Below, piece after piece: positions 21,603 through 32,515 of a DNA stretch of 64,000 nucleotides. The translations under genes and the position numbers were made by a program. Within the stretch, counting starts at the first letter, position 1; every line of letters starts with the position of its first letter. The stretch covers positions 2,542,001 to 2,606,000 of the forward strand of contig JALJCQ010000011.1 of assembly GCA_023091665.1 (NCBI GenBank). The letters are read 5' to 3'. Source of the stretch: Pythium myriotylum. Lineage: Eukaryota; Oomycota; Peronosporomycetes; Pythiales; Pythiaceae. The notes under the pieces were generated by a model. That model searched no databases, was not told the origin of the DNA, and saw nothing but the letters and a program-made list of their open reading frames with translations.

Positions 21603-23761
21603 CTAGGCAGCCTCCATGTCCACGTCTGTGAGCCCCTTGCCCACGTAGGGCCCTTGCTGCAAGTGGCTCTTGAGCTTTAGCAGGATCGTCGCGTCCAGTT
21701 GGCTCGAGAAACGCGACGCGACGACGGCATCCACGACTGCGAATTTCCACTCGCGGGTCTCCTTGGTCGGCTCCGTGGACCGGTCCAGCAAAAACTCGAA
21801 GAAGCCGCCGTACGAGAGCAGGGCTCGCACCCCCCAGTCGTTGTTCTGCGCCGCGACGGCCTGCAGAAGCGAGAAAACGGCGATGCGGACCTCGTCAAAT
21901 GGCTGCCGCAGACAGGACATCAACAACGCCATGGTCGACGGCTGTCGCGTCTCGACACCGAGTGCATGGAAGAGACGCTCGTGCAAGAGCCATATCGTAG
22001 CGTTCTCGGCTGCGACGCCGTTCTCAGACTGGTGGAGCCGTGTGTGCGCGCCGAGAATGCGTGCTAGAGCGTGGAAGCAGTTGACCTTGAGCGACATTTT
22101 CGTGCTCGCACCCATCTCGAGAAGAAATTTACAGAGTTGCTTGTGCTGCAGCAGCAAGTTGAGCTCTACGCGGGGGACACACGAGAGAAATTTTTTGTGA
22201 GCAAGCACTCGTACAGTTTGCGTGGACAGACTCAGAAAGCGTACCCTTTTCTGAGGACGACGCAAAGGCTGCAATGGCGTCCATGGCAGCGATCTGCTGT
22301 AACTCATCTGAGCTCTGGATCTTCTCCTCGATGGTTGAGAGAAACGCCTTGGACAGCATTGGATCACTCCAGTTCCAGGAGTCGACCTTGAGCTTTGCAG
22401 CGTTTACAGAGATCTCGCCGATGAGTCGAAGCGCACTATCACCGGTGAACGGATCTGCCATTCCAAGATCAGCAAGTGACCCAAAGTATCCATTTGAGAC
22501 GATGCACGGTACCTTGCTTCATGCCAAGTAATGTATGGAGCGTGCCTACACCCACCGTGCGGATGAGACATGATTTACAACAACATGGTGGAGGTGAGAA
22601 CGTACCAGACTCGAAAATGTGGACCACGCCGGCTGGCGACTGGCACAACTTAGGGACGAGGTCTAGGACATTCATCACAAAGAGCGTGTCGCTTGACTTC
22701 AGGCTATTCAGGATCTGCCACAAGCAAATCGAGAGTTAGTCTTGTGGGTTGAAAGGTGTGCAATGGATACAGTACTCACGATATCGACCGCTCCAGAGGA
22801 GACAGCGTATTTCATGTGCTGCTGGCTCTGTTCGCAGACGCTGGCGATGGCCTCCAAGTACCTCATGAACTCTATGGACGATTCTGTCACATCGCTATAC
22901 ACTCAGAGAACGTGAGAGAAGCACATGCTAAACTACCCATAAGAGTAGAACGCACCCATCCTGGACAGTGAGATGGAGAGTATCGAGCACTGGTTTATAA
23001 AAGTCTTCGTCGCCAAACTTCGCCAACTACGTGCCAAGCAAGTGAGACATCCAAACCAGCCTCAGAGGCAGAGGGTGAAAAATTGCTCACCAACGTCAAT
23101 GTTGACGCCGCCTTTGCCGAGACCTCCACATCGTCGTCGGCCATAGCACTGCACAGTGTCTCGAGAAGCAGGGGATTAACCTGCCGTGCAATATCCATGG
23201 TTAGAAATTCCGAACCCGAACATGCCAATCAATGGTCCCACCCTACCAGAGCAAGTGCTTCTTCCTTCTTCGGGTCGTTCTTCAAATGGCCAATCAGTTG
23301 GTTCACAGAGAGCACACGTGCCGCCTTCTCATCATGCTTCAATCCAGCGACGATGAACGGAAGCATCTATTCGCCCAGCTCCCCCCACCATCAGCACCCG
23401 TAGCTCCCCACGCGCTAATCTTCGAAAAACCAGAGTCCTTCTCTCACCTCTGGCTTGAAGAACATGCCTTCGTTCGCATCGCTGCCGAGCACACGGTCGA
23501 TGCACGCGCACGTGATTCGCACCTATGCAACGTGATCGTTAGCCGTGCTCTTTCTCTGCAAGACAATCCTCGCGTAGCTCTTGGAACCTTCTTGGTGTCG
23601 CCGGCCTCGCTCGCGCTCTGGAGCACGAGGAAAAGCGCTTCCAGCGGCACGCGCTGCAGCAGCTCGCGCACGAGCTCTTTCTCTCGCTCGCGCGCGTGTG
23701 GCGCGGCCGCCGTGGCCAGTCCGTGCTCCTGGAAGCGCTCGATCTCGGGCCAGAAGTCCAT
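21603..23761 (-). CDS. PSMD5/S5b-like 26S proteasome assembly chaperone
   Basis: A multi-exon gene starting at the ATG at 23761 and ending at 21603. Exons I can join in frame are 22894-22780, 22714-22606, 22545-22513 (33 nt), 22454-22245 and 22165-21603, plus an exon ending at 23091 and a first exon from 23761. The part between 23091 and 22894 may contain another tiny exon I could not settle. The protein is a helical ARM/HEAT-type array. Its C-terminal part (FHALARILGAH, YGGFFEFLLDRSTE, then a GPYVGKG end) resembles PSMD5, which holds the Rpt1-Rpt2 base module during 26S assembly. Assignment is from pattern memory; a generic ARM-repeat protein is the alternative. Confidence 0.6.
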
Positions 23762-23858
23762 TCTGTCCACGATCCAATTTCCCCAATGTAGGGATGTTTT
23801 TGAAACAATTCAGAATTCTCCAAAATTGTTTTTGAATTCATTCAAAATACACTCCAAA

Positions 23859-23931
23859 ATGCAAAAGTCTGCAAAAGTCCATCTCCCTTCAGAAGGGACC
23901 AGGACGCGTGGGAGCTGCTCGAACGAGGGCT
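23859..23931 (+). pseudogene. Left half of the host locus split by the copia element
   Basis: The + frame ending at the copia insertion reads ...DQDAWELLERGL and continues in frame, across the removed element and one TSD copy, into LTTLLVFGKGRWKPVAVF at 61,603. This suggests a coding exon was disrupted. No upstream start in this frame is evident within the short gap to the PSMD5-like promoter, so the exon may follow an intron or the locus may already have been decaying. No family was recognised. Confidence 0.35.
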
Positions 23932-24218
23932 TGTTGGACCGCAAAGGACTTGAGCGAAGCAATGCAAATCCACTTGTGTTTTCTCGGTTATCCTAGCGTC
24001 CTGCGGTCCTCTTTTCTTCTGACCTCGTCGAATCTGGCGCAGCACGGCCTGCGGGAACAAACAACTTGGTTGTGGGCCGAGCTCATCTGCATCACGGGAC
24101 CTGTGTCCCGTGATGGCGTGAAACTCACCTCGCACGACAGCCCGCACTTCCGATCGGCAGAACCCCTGCTGGCCCCACGCAGGAGCAGCCGCTTGACCGC
24201 ACGTGATCTGACCCAACA
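23932..24218 (-). repeat. Copia 3' LTR (287 bp)
   Basis: A near-identical copy of 61310-61597, bounded by TG...CA ends and adjoining the GGGCT target duplication on the left and the polypurine tract on the right. Confidence 0.93.
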
Positions 24219-24226
24219 CCTCCCCC

Positions 24227-24364
24227 TCAAGCGGTTGCTCCCGGATCGTCACCCGGTTCAGAGCAAGACAGGCCACACAGGCCTCGCTTGTGCAAGAGGT
24301 CGTGCCGGGCCAAGGCCTTGGTCAATTCGTCGGCCGGGTTCTCCTTCGTCGGCACGTACTCGAG
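24227..24364 (-). pseudogene. C-terminal fragment of copia RNase H
   Basis: The minus strand reads EYVPTKENPADELTKALARH and continues to a TGA at 24227. This is the conserved end of copia RNase H (YVPTKxxxADxLTK). The upstream part of the same domain lies at 56866 onward, on the far side of the 32.5-kb gypsy insertion, and the two join in frame once one copy of the CGAG duplication is removed. It documents the insertion site precisely. Confidence 0.9.
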
Positions 24365-25427
24365 TGTGGTAGAGAGGGTCGGCACAAATCACAGCACAGC
24401 GACTGCTCGTGACTGCTGACCCCTCACCAACAGGCCTTCAGATTCTTGGAGCTGGGTGGTAACCACAGGCGTTACACCCCACGTGAAGTCGCTGTGGGGG
24501 TGAACCGTGGGCTGATGTCTGCCGCCGAAAGTCGGGGAGGGAACCAGAGGGTCGTGAAGCCTCTGGGGGTCTGACAACTGTAGCCCGCTAGGAGACCGTC
24601 TAGCAGAACTGGTCGGAGGGGTCGTACGGGCCGAGAAACACACCTGCTCAACACGCAGGGGCTCGGTGCACTTGTGCGCAGCCGGTGGGACCGGGCTGCG
24701 GCTTCCTTGGGCGTATTCGCCTGGCGTAGAGACGCCAGAGGACGTAGCACTCCTTGGATCGTGGCGGGGGGGACAATCCCACCGGCGCACACGACCTTTC
24801 CTTGACTTGCGCAGCCGACGCCGCTGGCAGACTTGCCCCAGCGCTTCAAATCGGCTGCTCCTTGAGCGGTTCTTCGGCTTCTTCCGGCTACAACAGCCAG
24901 AGTCCACCGGGTCTTCTTTAACGTCACCTCCTGTTGGTGACGGCGAGCCTTGGTGTCGACGTTCCTCGCCAAGTCTTGCGGCTTGCTTGCGGACTTCACG
25001 GTGAAAATGGAAGTCCATTACCTTGGCCGTTACCGGCTATCCTAAGTGCGAATCTAAGCTAGGTTCGGCTGCCTAAGTTCGGAACCGGCTTCGGACCGGC
25101 TCCCTGCTGACTCTATCACCCACTATCCCTGCTGAACTCCTGGCCTGATTCTACCCATCTGACACTGATTACGCCCCTTACAATTGGACGAGACGCAGAC
25201 TCAGATCGGGTCTGATCGGCAGCCCATATTAGCCAATCGGCTACGGGGATCAGAAATACCGGTTTTGACCGGCTGTACCCTTGATACCGGTACAGAACGG
25301 TCGCCACCCCGCGAACGTACTAATATCGGTTAGCCTACAGGTATCTCTCTCTTCTGGGCCGTTCCAGAATAGTTGGGGGGTGCTCTGTTCCACATCGCCT
25401 GTCCCAGAGACCAGCCGCTTTACCACA
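24365..25427 (-). repeat. Gypsy 3' LTR (1,063 bp)
   Basis: Matches 55799-56861 almost perfectly. It contains a 209-codon open frame (24389-25018, minus) that is equally present in the other LTR and has no recognisable domain, so I do not treat it as a gene. Confidence 0.93.
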
Positions 25428-25649
25428 GCGCTCCTCTCGACACGAGCACGGTCCCAGACCGACGAGAGTCCGAGACAGTCGGCTGGCGTCACCCCGTATC
25501 TCTCTCTTCTGGGCCGTTCCAGAATAGTTGGGGGGTGCTCTGTTCCACATCGCCTGTCCCAGAGACCAGCCGCTTTACCACAGCGCTCCTCTCGACACGA
25601 GCACGGTCCCAGACCGACGAGAGTCCGAGACAGTCGGCTGGCGTCACCC
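25341..25649. repeat. 155-bp tandem duplication across the gypsy 3' LTR/polypurine-tract junction
   Basis: The segment starting GTATCTCTCTC at 25341 is repeated from 25496 with no mismatch seen except at the last base. Each unit holds 87 bp of LTR start plus 68 bp of adjoining internal sequence, including the purine-rich GAGAGGAGCGC just upstream of the LTR. The 5' LTR copy (56775-56861) carries only one. The element therefore has two LTR starts and two polypurine tracts here. Confidence 0.9.
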
Positions 25650-25697
25650 AACCCTGGTTGCAAATCTTCCTCCAGCGGTACTTATTCCGTGACCGTC
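25650..25697. other. Gypsy internal sequence upstream of the antisense gene
   Basis: This short remnant lies between the tandem duplication and the Maverick target site. Before the Maverick arrived it led directly into the antisense gene start at GCGATG, so it should hold part of that gene's 5' leader. Confidence 0.5.
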
Positions 25698-25703
25698 GCG
25701 ATG
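25698..25703. repeat. Maverick target-site duplication GCGATG (left copy)
   Basis: GCGATG directly precedes the left TIR and recurs at 44863-44868 after the right TIR. Six base pairs is the length characteristic of Maverick/Polinton integration. Confidence 0.93.
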
Positions 25704-25923
25704 AGTAGTAATGTCCGGAACTTTTTCCGTCATTTTTTTTTCAACGTTTCTCACACAACCCTAGAGACCTTTCTTTTCCCTCTGAGTTCAACAAACCTAT
25801 TTCACACCTCCTTTCCACAAAACACAACCAAACCGACTTTCCTATGTCCTCATTAAAAACAACCACTTTTGCTTCATTTTCCACACCAAAAATTCGCGAA
25901 GGTTCGGGGCATAGCTGAGAGAC
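25704..25923 (+). repeat. Maverick left terminal inverted repeat (220 bp)
   Basis: It begins AGTAGTAATGTCCGGAAC and pairs with the reverse complement of 44643-44862; I see one mismatch (near 25750). The match stops after GCTGAGAGAC. An AT-rich leader follows to the polB start. Confidence 0.95.
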
Positions 25924-25977
25924 ACAGAAAAATATCTGGATTAGAGTATTTTTTTATTGTTTTTCTTTCATTTTGTT

Positions 25978-26032
25978 TATATACGTACAAAAAATTTCCA
26001 TCTTGATATTTCTTTTATAGATATATACGTAC
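25978..26032 (+). repeat. Subterminal TATATACGTAC motif, two copies (left end)
   Basis: TATATACGTAC occurs at 25978-25988 and 26022-26032, just inside the left TIR and before polB. The same motif is present inverted at 44581-44591 near the right TIR; left copy 1 and the right copy match over TATATACGTACAAAAA. The symmetry suggests a terminal cis element (replication, integration or early promoter), which is inference. Confidence 0.6.
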
Positions 26033-26083
26033 GATTTTTTAATTTTATCATTTCAAATTTCTCAACCAATATATAAGAAAAAA

Positions 26084-29000
26084 ATGGCGAAGTCTTCGGA
26101 TGCATTCAATCAACTTCTGAAACTAAAGATTCCATTAAAAGCTTGGGGAGACTCTTATCGAGTTAAGATCCGTAATAAAAATGGGCGCGTTGTGTACATC
26201 AATAATATTCTCAAGCCATCTAACATCAAATTGATATCGAGATACTATAAAATTAATGAAGATAAGATCAAAACCAACTTGTCAAACACACGCATTAGTA
26301 AACCAACTTATAAAACATCAAAGACCAAGTTCGTTGAATCTCATCTTTATGGAAATATCTCTCAACGGTCATTCTTTACCAAACTTGAAAATGTTTTGGC
26401 TCATCAAGACAAGGCATTTAAAGTTAATATTCAATTAGGATACAAGCTAGTCGATGAACGCTTTGAAGAACCATTTGATTACGAGTATCGACCCCAATCC
26501 AATACATCTATATTCGATCAACCGATCGCAATTAACTCTAGGAAAGATATTAGATCGAAGGTTATTGATCATATTAAATCAAAAGATTTCACTACTAAAA
26601 TCTCTACTCCGAGAAGCGGAGTTAAACTTCAGGAGATTAACGCTTTTAAGATCATGATCTACTACAGAAATCATTCTCTTGGTGATAGTGAAGTAGTTGT
26701 TCCAAAAGCAATAACGGATAATCGACACATTTTAAACTTTCCTAAAACGGAAAACAAATGCATGTTCTACTGTATTGCATACCATTTACAAGACGAGCCT
26801 AAGAAAGACTATCGACGTATCATAGCCGCAGTAAAACATCGATTCAAACAGTATTGTGAATTTAAGAAAATTAACTATTCTGTAGATACATATAAAGCAT
26901 TTAAGCCAATTGATATCTATCAGTTCGATGACCTTGAGGAGTGTTTCAAAGTTAATATTGATGTGTTTGAAATGGATATAGAAACGTCAGAAGTGTCTAA
27001 AATAAGAGCTTCAGACAAAACATTCGAGACAACTATTAACATTATGGATTACAACGGACACGCAATGTATATTACTGATATTGATAAAGCTATGGCCAAA
27101 TATGTTTGCCCAAAATGTGAAATGGTTTTTGGATGTGCTACTAAACTAAAGAATCATAAGAAAAATAAGTGCGAATCCAAAACATTAGAAGCTTTTCCCC
27201 CTAAACCAACACTATACCGACCAGCAGACAACAAAATCAAATCGTTATATGCCAAATATGGTTTAAAGACTCAAGACTTTTACCTTGACCATTTTATCGT
27301 ATATGATTTTGAAGCAATCCTTAAGCAACTCGATGGAAACAAGATCTGTAAAATCGAAGATTGCTCAAAAACGGCAATTTATGGAACTGGTAACGCAAAA
27401 TCACCAACCCGTTGTCTTGAACACAAAACAAGGCCAATGATTGTAATCGAAAATAAAACAATTCTAACAAATGAACATCAAGCTGTGAGTGTATCAATCT
27501 GCAATAGCTTGACTGGGGAAGTTAGATGTTTTATCAATGAAGATCCACATCAGCTAGTATCGGTAATGTTTGAGTACATCAATTCGATCGCTGATAAGAT
27601 TATTGATTACAACAAGAACAAGTTCCAAATCCTCTACGAGAAGTTGAACAAACGCTCAGAGAAACTAGATAAGAAGACACTTACGAAAGAGCGTACAGCA
27701 ATCGACGAATCTGTCAGTCAAGTTCCTCTACTTGGTTTCAATTCAGGAAAATATGATATCAACTTAATCAAAAAAAGAGATTTTTGATGTAATCGGCTGC
27801 GATAACCAACGAATGGTAATCAAGAATCCTGGATATATGTGTATCGCTACTGATAAGCTGAAAATGCTTGACATTAGCAATTATATTACTGCAGGAACAA
27901 GCTATGATACATACCTAAAGACATACTTAGGCAAATGCAAATGTGAAGATAAGATTCGATGCACTTGTGAGTTGTCAAAAGGCAATTTCCCTTACGAATA
28001 TATCACAACATTTGATAAGCTAAACGAAACTGGATTACCTCCAAGAGAAGCATTCGACTCGAAGCTGAGAAACACGGAGATCAGTGATGATGATTATGAA
28101 CGTATGAAGTTTGTTTGGAACCATTATAATATGAAAACCATTAGCGACTTACTTATTTGGTATAACAACCTTGATGTAGCTCCATTTGTAAAAGCAATCA
28201 AGATTCAGCGTGAATTCTATCGAGGCTACGGATTAGACATTTTCACGGATGGTGTCTCTCTTCCAGGTCTCGCTGAAAAGATTTCATACCAAACACTTTA
28301 CAAAGATTTAAAGCTACCTAACCAAACACCGGGTAAAGCATTCAAGTTTCCTAACCATCGCTATGAAGGATACAAGAAGCAAGATGTTGAATCCAATCGC
28401 GAATTTGACTTGACAATTGACCATCTCAACCATCTATTAGCCAAGCGAAAATATATGTGTTCGTATTGCAATTGCCAATTGAATGAGTCGAACGTATCTG
28501 CTGACCGTGTCAATAACAACAAAGGCCATATCAATTGCAATATCAATATTAGTTGTATCAGGTGCAATGTAGCTCGTAAAGATATGTCAATCGTTCGATT
28601 CAAAGACTACAAACTAACGGAAGCTAATACGAATAAACTTATCTGGTCTATTGATGAGGAACATAAAGACATTTTTTACAAAATGAAAGCAAATATTGCA
28701 GGAGGCCCATCGATCATTTTCAATCGTTATGCTGAAGCAAACGAAACATTCATCAGACATAACAAATCGAAGCTTGTGAAGAAGATCATTGGTTATGATG
28801 CCAATGCTCTATACTTATGGGCTGCAGGAAACTCGATGCCTTGTGGTCGCTTAACTACTATTGAAGCATATGATGGTATTATAGATGACATCATGAATGA
28901 TAAACTATTTGGATTCCTGGAATGTGATATTGAAACCCCAGAGCATTTGAAAGAGTATTTCAGTGAGATGACACCAATTTTCAAGAACATTGAAATTAAT

Positions 29001-30087
29001 CCTTGTGATGAATCAGTCATTGGTAGCCACATGTATGAATACAACAAGACTCAAAAAGATCGCAAGCGTACAGCATCTAGAAAACTTATTGGTAGCTATT
29101 TTGGTGAAAAGATTTTGGTCTATACACCGCTACTTAAATGGTACATTCAACACGGAATGGAAATCACCAAGACTTATTCATTCATCGAAGCATATGAGTC
29201 TCGACCATTTGAGAAGTTTATGAATGCTGTATCCGATGCTCGCCGAAAAGGTGATAAAAAATCCTGATAGTAAAGTATTAGCTGAAACGATGAAGCTTGT
29301 TGGAAACAGTGGTCCATTTGGACGATCTGGCATGGATAAAACAAAGCATAAGGAAGTTAAGTATCAATCAGATGAAAATAAAATTTCTACTGCAATTGAG
29401 CATTTTAATTTCCATCACTTGGAACCAATCAGTGGAGACATTCACGAGATTACCAACAACAAGCGACGAATCCAAATGAATAATCCAATTCATATCTCAA
29501 TTGCAATCTATCAACTTGCCAAACTCCGTATGCTACAATTTTACTATGATTGTATTGACTATTACTTCGATCGCTCTGACTTTCAGTATCAGGAAATGGA
29601 TACCGATTCAGCCTGCATTGCATTTACTGATGAACACCCATTTGAAAACCTTATTTAACCAGAACTTCGAAAGCACTATAAACTGCATCAATATGATTGG
29701 TTTCCTAGAGAGGATACTGAGGAAAATGCTGCATTCGATAGACGTGTTCCGGGTTTGTTCAAGGAAGAATGGAGAGGTAATGCTATTGTATCACTCGCAA
29801 GCAAGAACTATATTTGCTATGATGGTGATAAAGGTCATAAGCAAAAGGTGTCTGCGAAGGGTGTTCAACAATCCAATGGTAAGAATTCTGACATTTTAAA
29901 CCCGAATGCATTCAAAAGCATCGTTGAAAAACGAATTACATTGTCTGCAACAAACAAAGGCTTCCGTATTGATAAACAAACGCAGAATATCATTACATAC
30001 TCACAGGAGAAGGTAGGATTAAATTACTACTACGATAAGAGGAAGGTTTTGGAAGATGGTATTACAACGATTCCATTAGAAATCTAA
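26084..30087 (+). pseudogene. polB: Protein-primed-type DNA polymerase B (DNA_pol_B_2), broken, with internal HNH motif
   Basis: The coding sequence is split into open pieces 26084-27787, 27813-29267 and 29224-29658 and a piece running to 30087. Two frameshifts (about 27780 and 29260) and one in-frame TAA (29656-29658) break it. The N-terminal ~340 residues are unassigned and end in a C2H2-type finger (CPKCEMVFGC...H...C). The exonuclease domain has VYDFEAI (Exo I) and LGFNSGKYDINL (Exo II). The palm has YDANALYLWA (motif A), KLVGNSGPFG (motif B) and MDTDSA (motif C). Between exonuclease and palm sits an HNH-like zinc module (about 28455-28585). Such polymerases copy linear genomes from a terminal protein. 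The intact form would be about 1,330 residues. Confidence 0.93.
28455..28590 (+). other. HNH-endonuclease-like module inside polB
   Basis: Within the second open piece, CSYCNCQL is followed by SADRVNNNKGH and CIRCNVARKD. This is the CxxC...DRxNxxxGH...CxxCNxxR pattern of HNH nucleases with a structural zinc. It lies in the linker before GGPSIIF, where the palm region starts. It could be an integral polymerase module or a domesticated homing nuclease; nuclease activity is inferred from residues only. Confidence 0.75.
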
Positions 30088-30101
30088 TCCCTAATATAAA
30101 G

Positions 30102-31187
30102 ATGTCTGACTTACTACTCACCAAGCTCTACCACAACCCAAAGACTGGTTTCATATCAGCAAGCAAGCTTTATCACAAAGCAAAAGCTATCGATCCAAGT
30201 ATTACACTGAAACAGATAAAGGAATGGTATGCAAAACAATCTAATATACAAGAACATCAAGAAAAACGTAAGAAGGATGAATCATTCAAGATTGTTTCAC
30301 ACAATCCAAATAGCTGGCAAATGGACTTGGCTTTCTATAAGAACACTACATACTTAACCATTATCAATATCAATTCTCGTATTGGTTTTGCCAAGGTATT
30401 ACCAAACAAGCAGGCATCATCGGTTCTTCATGCACTAAAACAATTCGTGAAGACACACAACGTGAATATTATCACGTCTGACAATGGAAAAGAGTTTCTT
30501 AATAAACAAGTCTTGGACTTTTTCAAATCACAAAACATTGAGCACTTCAACAATGAACCAGGAGATCATAATACCCTTGGTAAAATTGAACGATTCAACC
30601 GCACAATAAAGCAGAGACTCATCAAAATAAATCCAAAGAAATTGACTCAGAAGTTGCTTATGGATGTAATTGAACACTATAATTTAACCGAGCACAGTGC
30701 AATCCACGCAACTCCAAATGAAATGAAAGGTGAGATTATCCAAAATGATCTAAGACATAACCAGCAAGTATTGGAGCAGGTATCGAGTGAATTCAAAATA
30801 GACGATAGCGTTCGATATCGACTTAAACCGAAGACATTTGGAAAGGAATCATCTAAATGGAGCAAAACAGTATATAAAGTAATTGGTATAGATGGATATC
30901 GGGTAGAAATCAAATCAAAGAACAACCATACACTTTACAAACCAGCAAGCGATTTAAAAGTTGTCCAGGCAGAACAAACAGAAGCTCCTGTTGAAAAGAA
31001 TCAAATCTGGGAAGTAGAAAAGATTTTGGACCACAAGAAGGACGCAAATGGTAAAACTAAGTATCTAGTGAAATGGAAAGGATACGCGGACAGTGATAAC
31101 ACCTGGGAGCCACAAGACAATCTCAGATTGATTAACAAGAACAGGATGTCAAATTTAGAGAAATTATACTTCAAATCCAAAAAATAA
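30102..31187 (+). CDS. Maverick integrase (rve fold) with C-terminal chromodomain
   Basis: An intact ORF of 361 residues starting 14 nt after the polB stop. The catalytic core has the D,D-E triad: [15 protein letters not shown] and LGKIERFNR. The C-terminal ~60 residues form a chromodomain ([11 protein letters not shown]... [17 protein letters not shown]), which would bind methylated histone tails and bias insertion towards marked chromatin. The family makes 6-bp duplications, as seen at this copy. It probably shares an early transcript with polB and the next ORF, because all lie on + with gaps of about 15 nt. Confidence 0.95.
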   Translation: MSDLLLTKLYHNPKTGFISASKLYHKAKAIDPSITLKQIKEWYAKQSNIQEHQEKRKKDESFKIVSHNPNSWQMDLAFYKNTTYLTIININSRIGFAKVLPNKQASSVLHALKQFVKTHNVNIITSDNGKEFLNKQVLDFFKSQNIEHFNNEPGDHNTLGKIERFNRTIKQRLIKINPKKLTQKLLMDVIEHYNLTEHSAIHATPNEMKGEIIQNDLRHNQQVLEQVSSEFKIDDSVRYRLKPKTFGKESSKWSKTVYKVIGIDGYRVEIKSKNNHTLYKPASDLKVVQAEQTEAPVEKNQIWEVEKILDHKKDANGKTKYLVKWKGYADSDNTWEPQDNLRLINKNRMSNLEKLYFKSKK

Positions 31188-31203
31188 CATCAATAATATA
31201 AAG

Positions 31204-31632
31204 ATGACTTGTAAATTCATTACCAAAAAAGACACGCAATGCACCAGAGAAGCAAAAAAGGGTGATTACTGCACTCAGCACCATAACATCATCCAAATAA
31301 AAATGTATAAGAAGGAACTATCTATAATCCATAAGAAAAACAGAATACTGTCTGAGGAGAATAAGGAACTACAAAAATATAAACATCAGATTAACACGAT
31401 AAACGAATTCGACCTCATCAAACAGCAATTGATTCAGATTAATCCTTATATGAAATTTAAGTATCTAATTGTTGATAGACGATACAAATCTCCCCTAGAA
31501 GAGGTATTCAATGTCCCGTTTGATCAGATTGAAAAAAAATATCGGAAACTACTCTATGAAAGAAATGACTTGTGTCATCCCTACACAAGTAGGTATTGGT
31601 CTGAAGCCCAGACGAATTCATTCGTCGGGTAA
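31204..31632 (+). CDS. Small zinc-binding-like coiled-coil protein
   Basis: 142 residues starting 16 nt after the integrase stop. The N-terminus has CKFITKKDTQC...YCTQHH, a small Cys/His cluster seen in short viral and transposon proteins. A Lys/Glu-rich coiled-coil stretch (about 30-75) and a C-terminal part of unknown fold follow. I recognise no characterised family. Its last codons fall in a hairpin array shared with the convergent gene at 31665, so the C-terminal residues may be an addition created by those hairpins. Confidence 0.6.
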   Translation: MTCKFITKKDTQCTREAKKGDYCTQHHNIIQIKMYKKELSIIHKKNRILSEENKELQKYKHQINTINEFDLIKQQLIQINPYMKFKYLIVDRRYKSPLEEVFNVPFDQIEKKYRKLLYERNDLCHPYTSRYWSEAQTNSFVG

Positions 31633-31654
31633 AGACCCTCCGAATTTCATTCGG
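31568..31654. terminator. Array of four perfect hairpins between convergent genes
   Basis: Consecutive perfect inverted repeats: 31568-31590 (8-bp stem, 7-nt loop), 31611-31626 (GACGAAT-TC-ATTCGTC), 31627-31638 (GGGT-AAAG-ACCC) and 31640-31654 (CCGAAT-TTC-ATTCGG). They straddle the stop of the + ORF (31632) and end just before the stop of the minus ORF (31665). Position fits a bidirectional 3'-end signal; function is inference. Confidence 0.6.
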
Positions 31655-31664
31655 GACTGGTGAT

Positions 31665-32201
31665 TTATGATAATCTGAAAGATCCTCCAGTCTTTCGCAT
31701 TGAGCGTAGTTTAGCCATCTTTGCTTTCATCTCAGGTGATCCTTTTTTTGGCATACCAACACCAGTTAAATTCTTTACCTCGCCACGAACAGCGTTTACT
31801 AAACCAGGCTGCCCAGTATAGGCTCCAAGCGCTTGAGCGCCTTGATCAACAACACCAGATTCTAATGGTTTAACAACAGGCCAAACATTCTCCTTCAACC
31901 AAGGCCATGCTTTATCCTTGATCCAGCTCCACAGCGATCCACCACTCATTCCAGATCCCGTAAGAGCGTCTCCGTCCATATTTAACGAAGCAGCGATTTC
32001 GCCTGGTGAAAATACAATTGATACTCCTTTACCAGCTTGAGCAGCCTTTTTCCATTTTTTCGCGTTTTCTGGATGTAGCGCTATCTTCTTTGAAGAGCCT
32101 TTAACTTGAGAAGCAGTGAAAGATACTTTCAATGTCTTTAGAAACTTCTTTTTTTGAGCATCCGTGAGCTCATCACAACTGACCGAAACGTAAGTGTTCA
32201 T
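31665..32201 (-). CDS. Putative Maverick structural protein with amphipathic segment
   Basis: An intact ORF of 178 residues beginning MNTYVSVSCDEL. The first ~85 residues are polar and possibly globular. A Gly/Ser-rich linker leads to a Trp-rich amphipathic stretch (SLWSWIKDKAWPWLKENVWP, about 100-120). The C-terminus is basic and ends GGSFRLS. The layout recalls small membrane-interacting or DNA-condensing virion proteins (adenovirus pVI/pX type), and similar tails occur in Maverick late genes. I cannot name a family with certainty. It is the most downstream of a minus-strand late cluster running from 35879 to 31665. Confidence 0.5.
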   Translation of the reverse strand: MNTYVSVSCDELTDAQKKKFLKTLKVSFTASQVKGSSKKIALHPENAKKWKKAAQAGKGVSIVFSPGEIAASLNMDGDALTGSGMSGGSLWSWIKDKAWPWLKENVWPVVKPLESGVVDQGAQALGAYTGQPGLVNAVRGEVKNLTGVGMPKKGSPEMKAKMAKLRSMRKTGGSFRLS

Positions 32202-32274
32202 ATTTTAAATTCTTGCAAATGCTATATATTCCAGTAAATAAAGCCTATTAAAAAACTAAAATAAATGTAAAAGG

Positions 32275-32499
32275 CTACAACGCAAATGTCTTTGGTTTTT
32301 TATTTTTCGTGGTACCAAAGGTTGCTCTCTGGGCTTCTATTATTGCTCGTTGTTGAACACCTGATCCTACAGCTTTTTTTTCGTGAAGTACAAGGTTGCT
32401 TAGAGTTTTCAATAACCTTTCTTGATTAATATGAGCAGCTGATTTAATAGAGTTACCTCTAAGATTAGGATATCGCACTTTTATAATTTTCGAATTCAT
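32275..32499 (-). CDS. Small basic protein of unknown function
   Basis: 74 residues, starting at the ATG 32497-32499, 16 nt after the upstream late gene ends. Basic and mostly helical by composition, ending KNKKPKTFAL. No motif recognised. It is kept as a gene because it is open, fits the tight late-gene spacing and has the same AT-rich codon use as its neighbours. Confidence 0.5.
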   Translation of the reverse strand: MNSKIIKVRYPNLRGNSIKSAAHINQERLLKTLSNLVLHEKKAVGSGVQQRAIIEAQRATFGTTKNKKPKTFAL

Positions 32500-32515
32500 T
32501 TTATATTAAACAGAA

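Noticed and set aside
24389..25018. 209-codon frame inside the gypsy LTR, also present at 55823-56452
   Set aside because: It is the same LTR sequence twice, has no domain, and GC-rich LTR sequence gives long chance frames.
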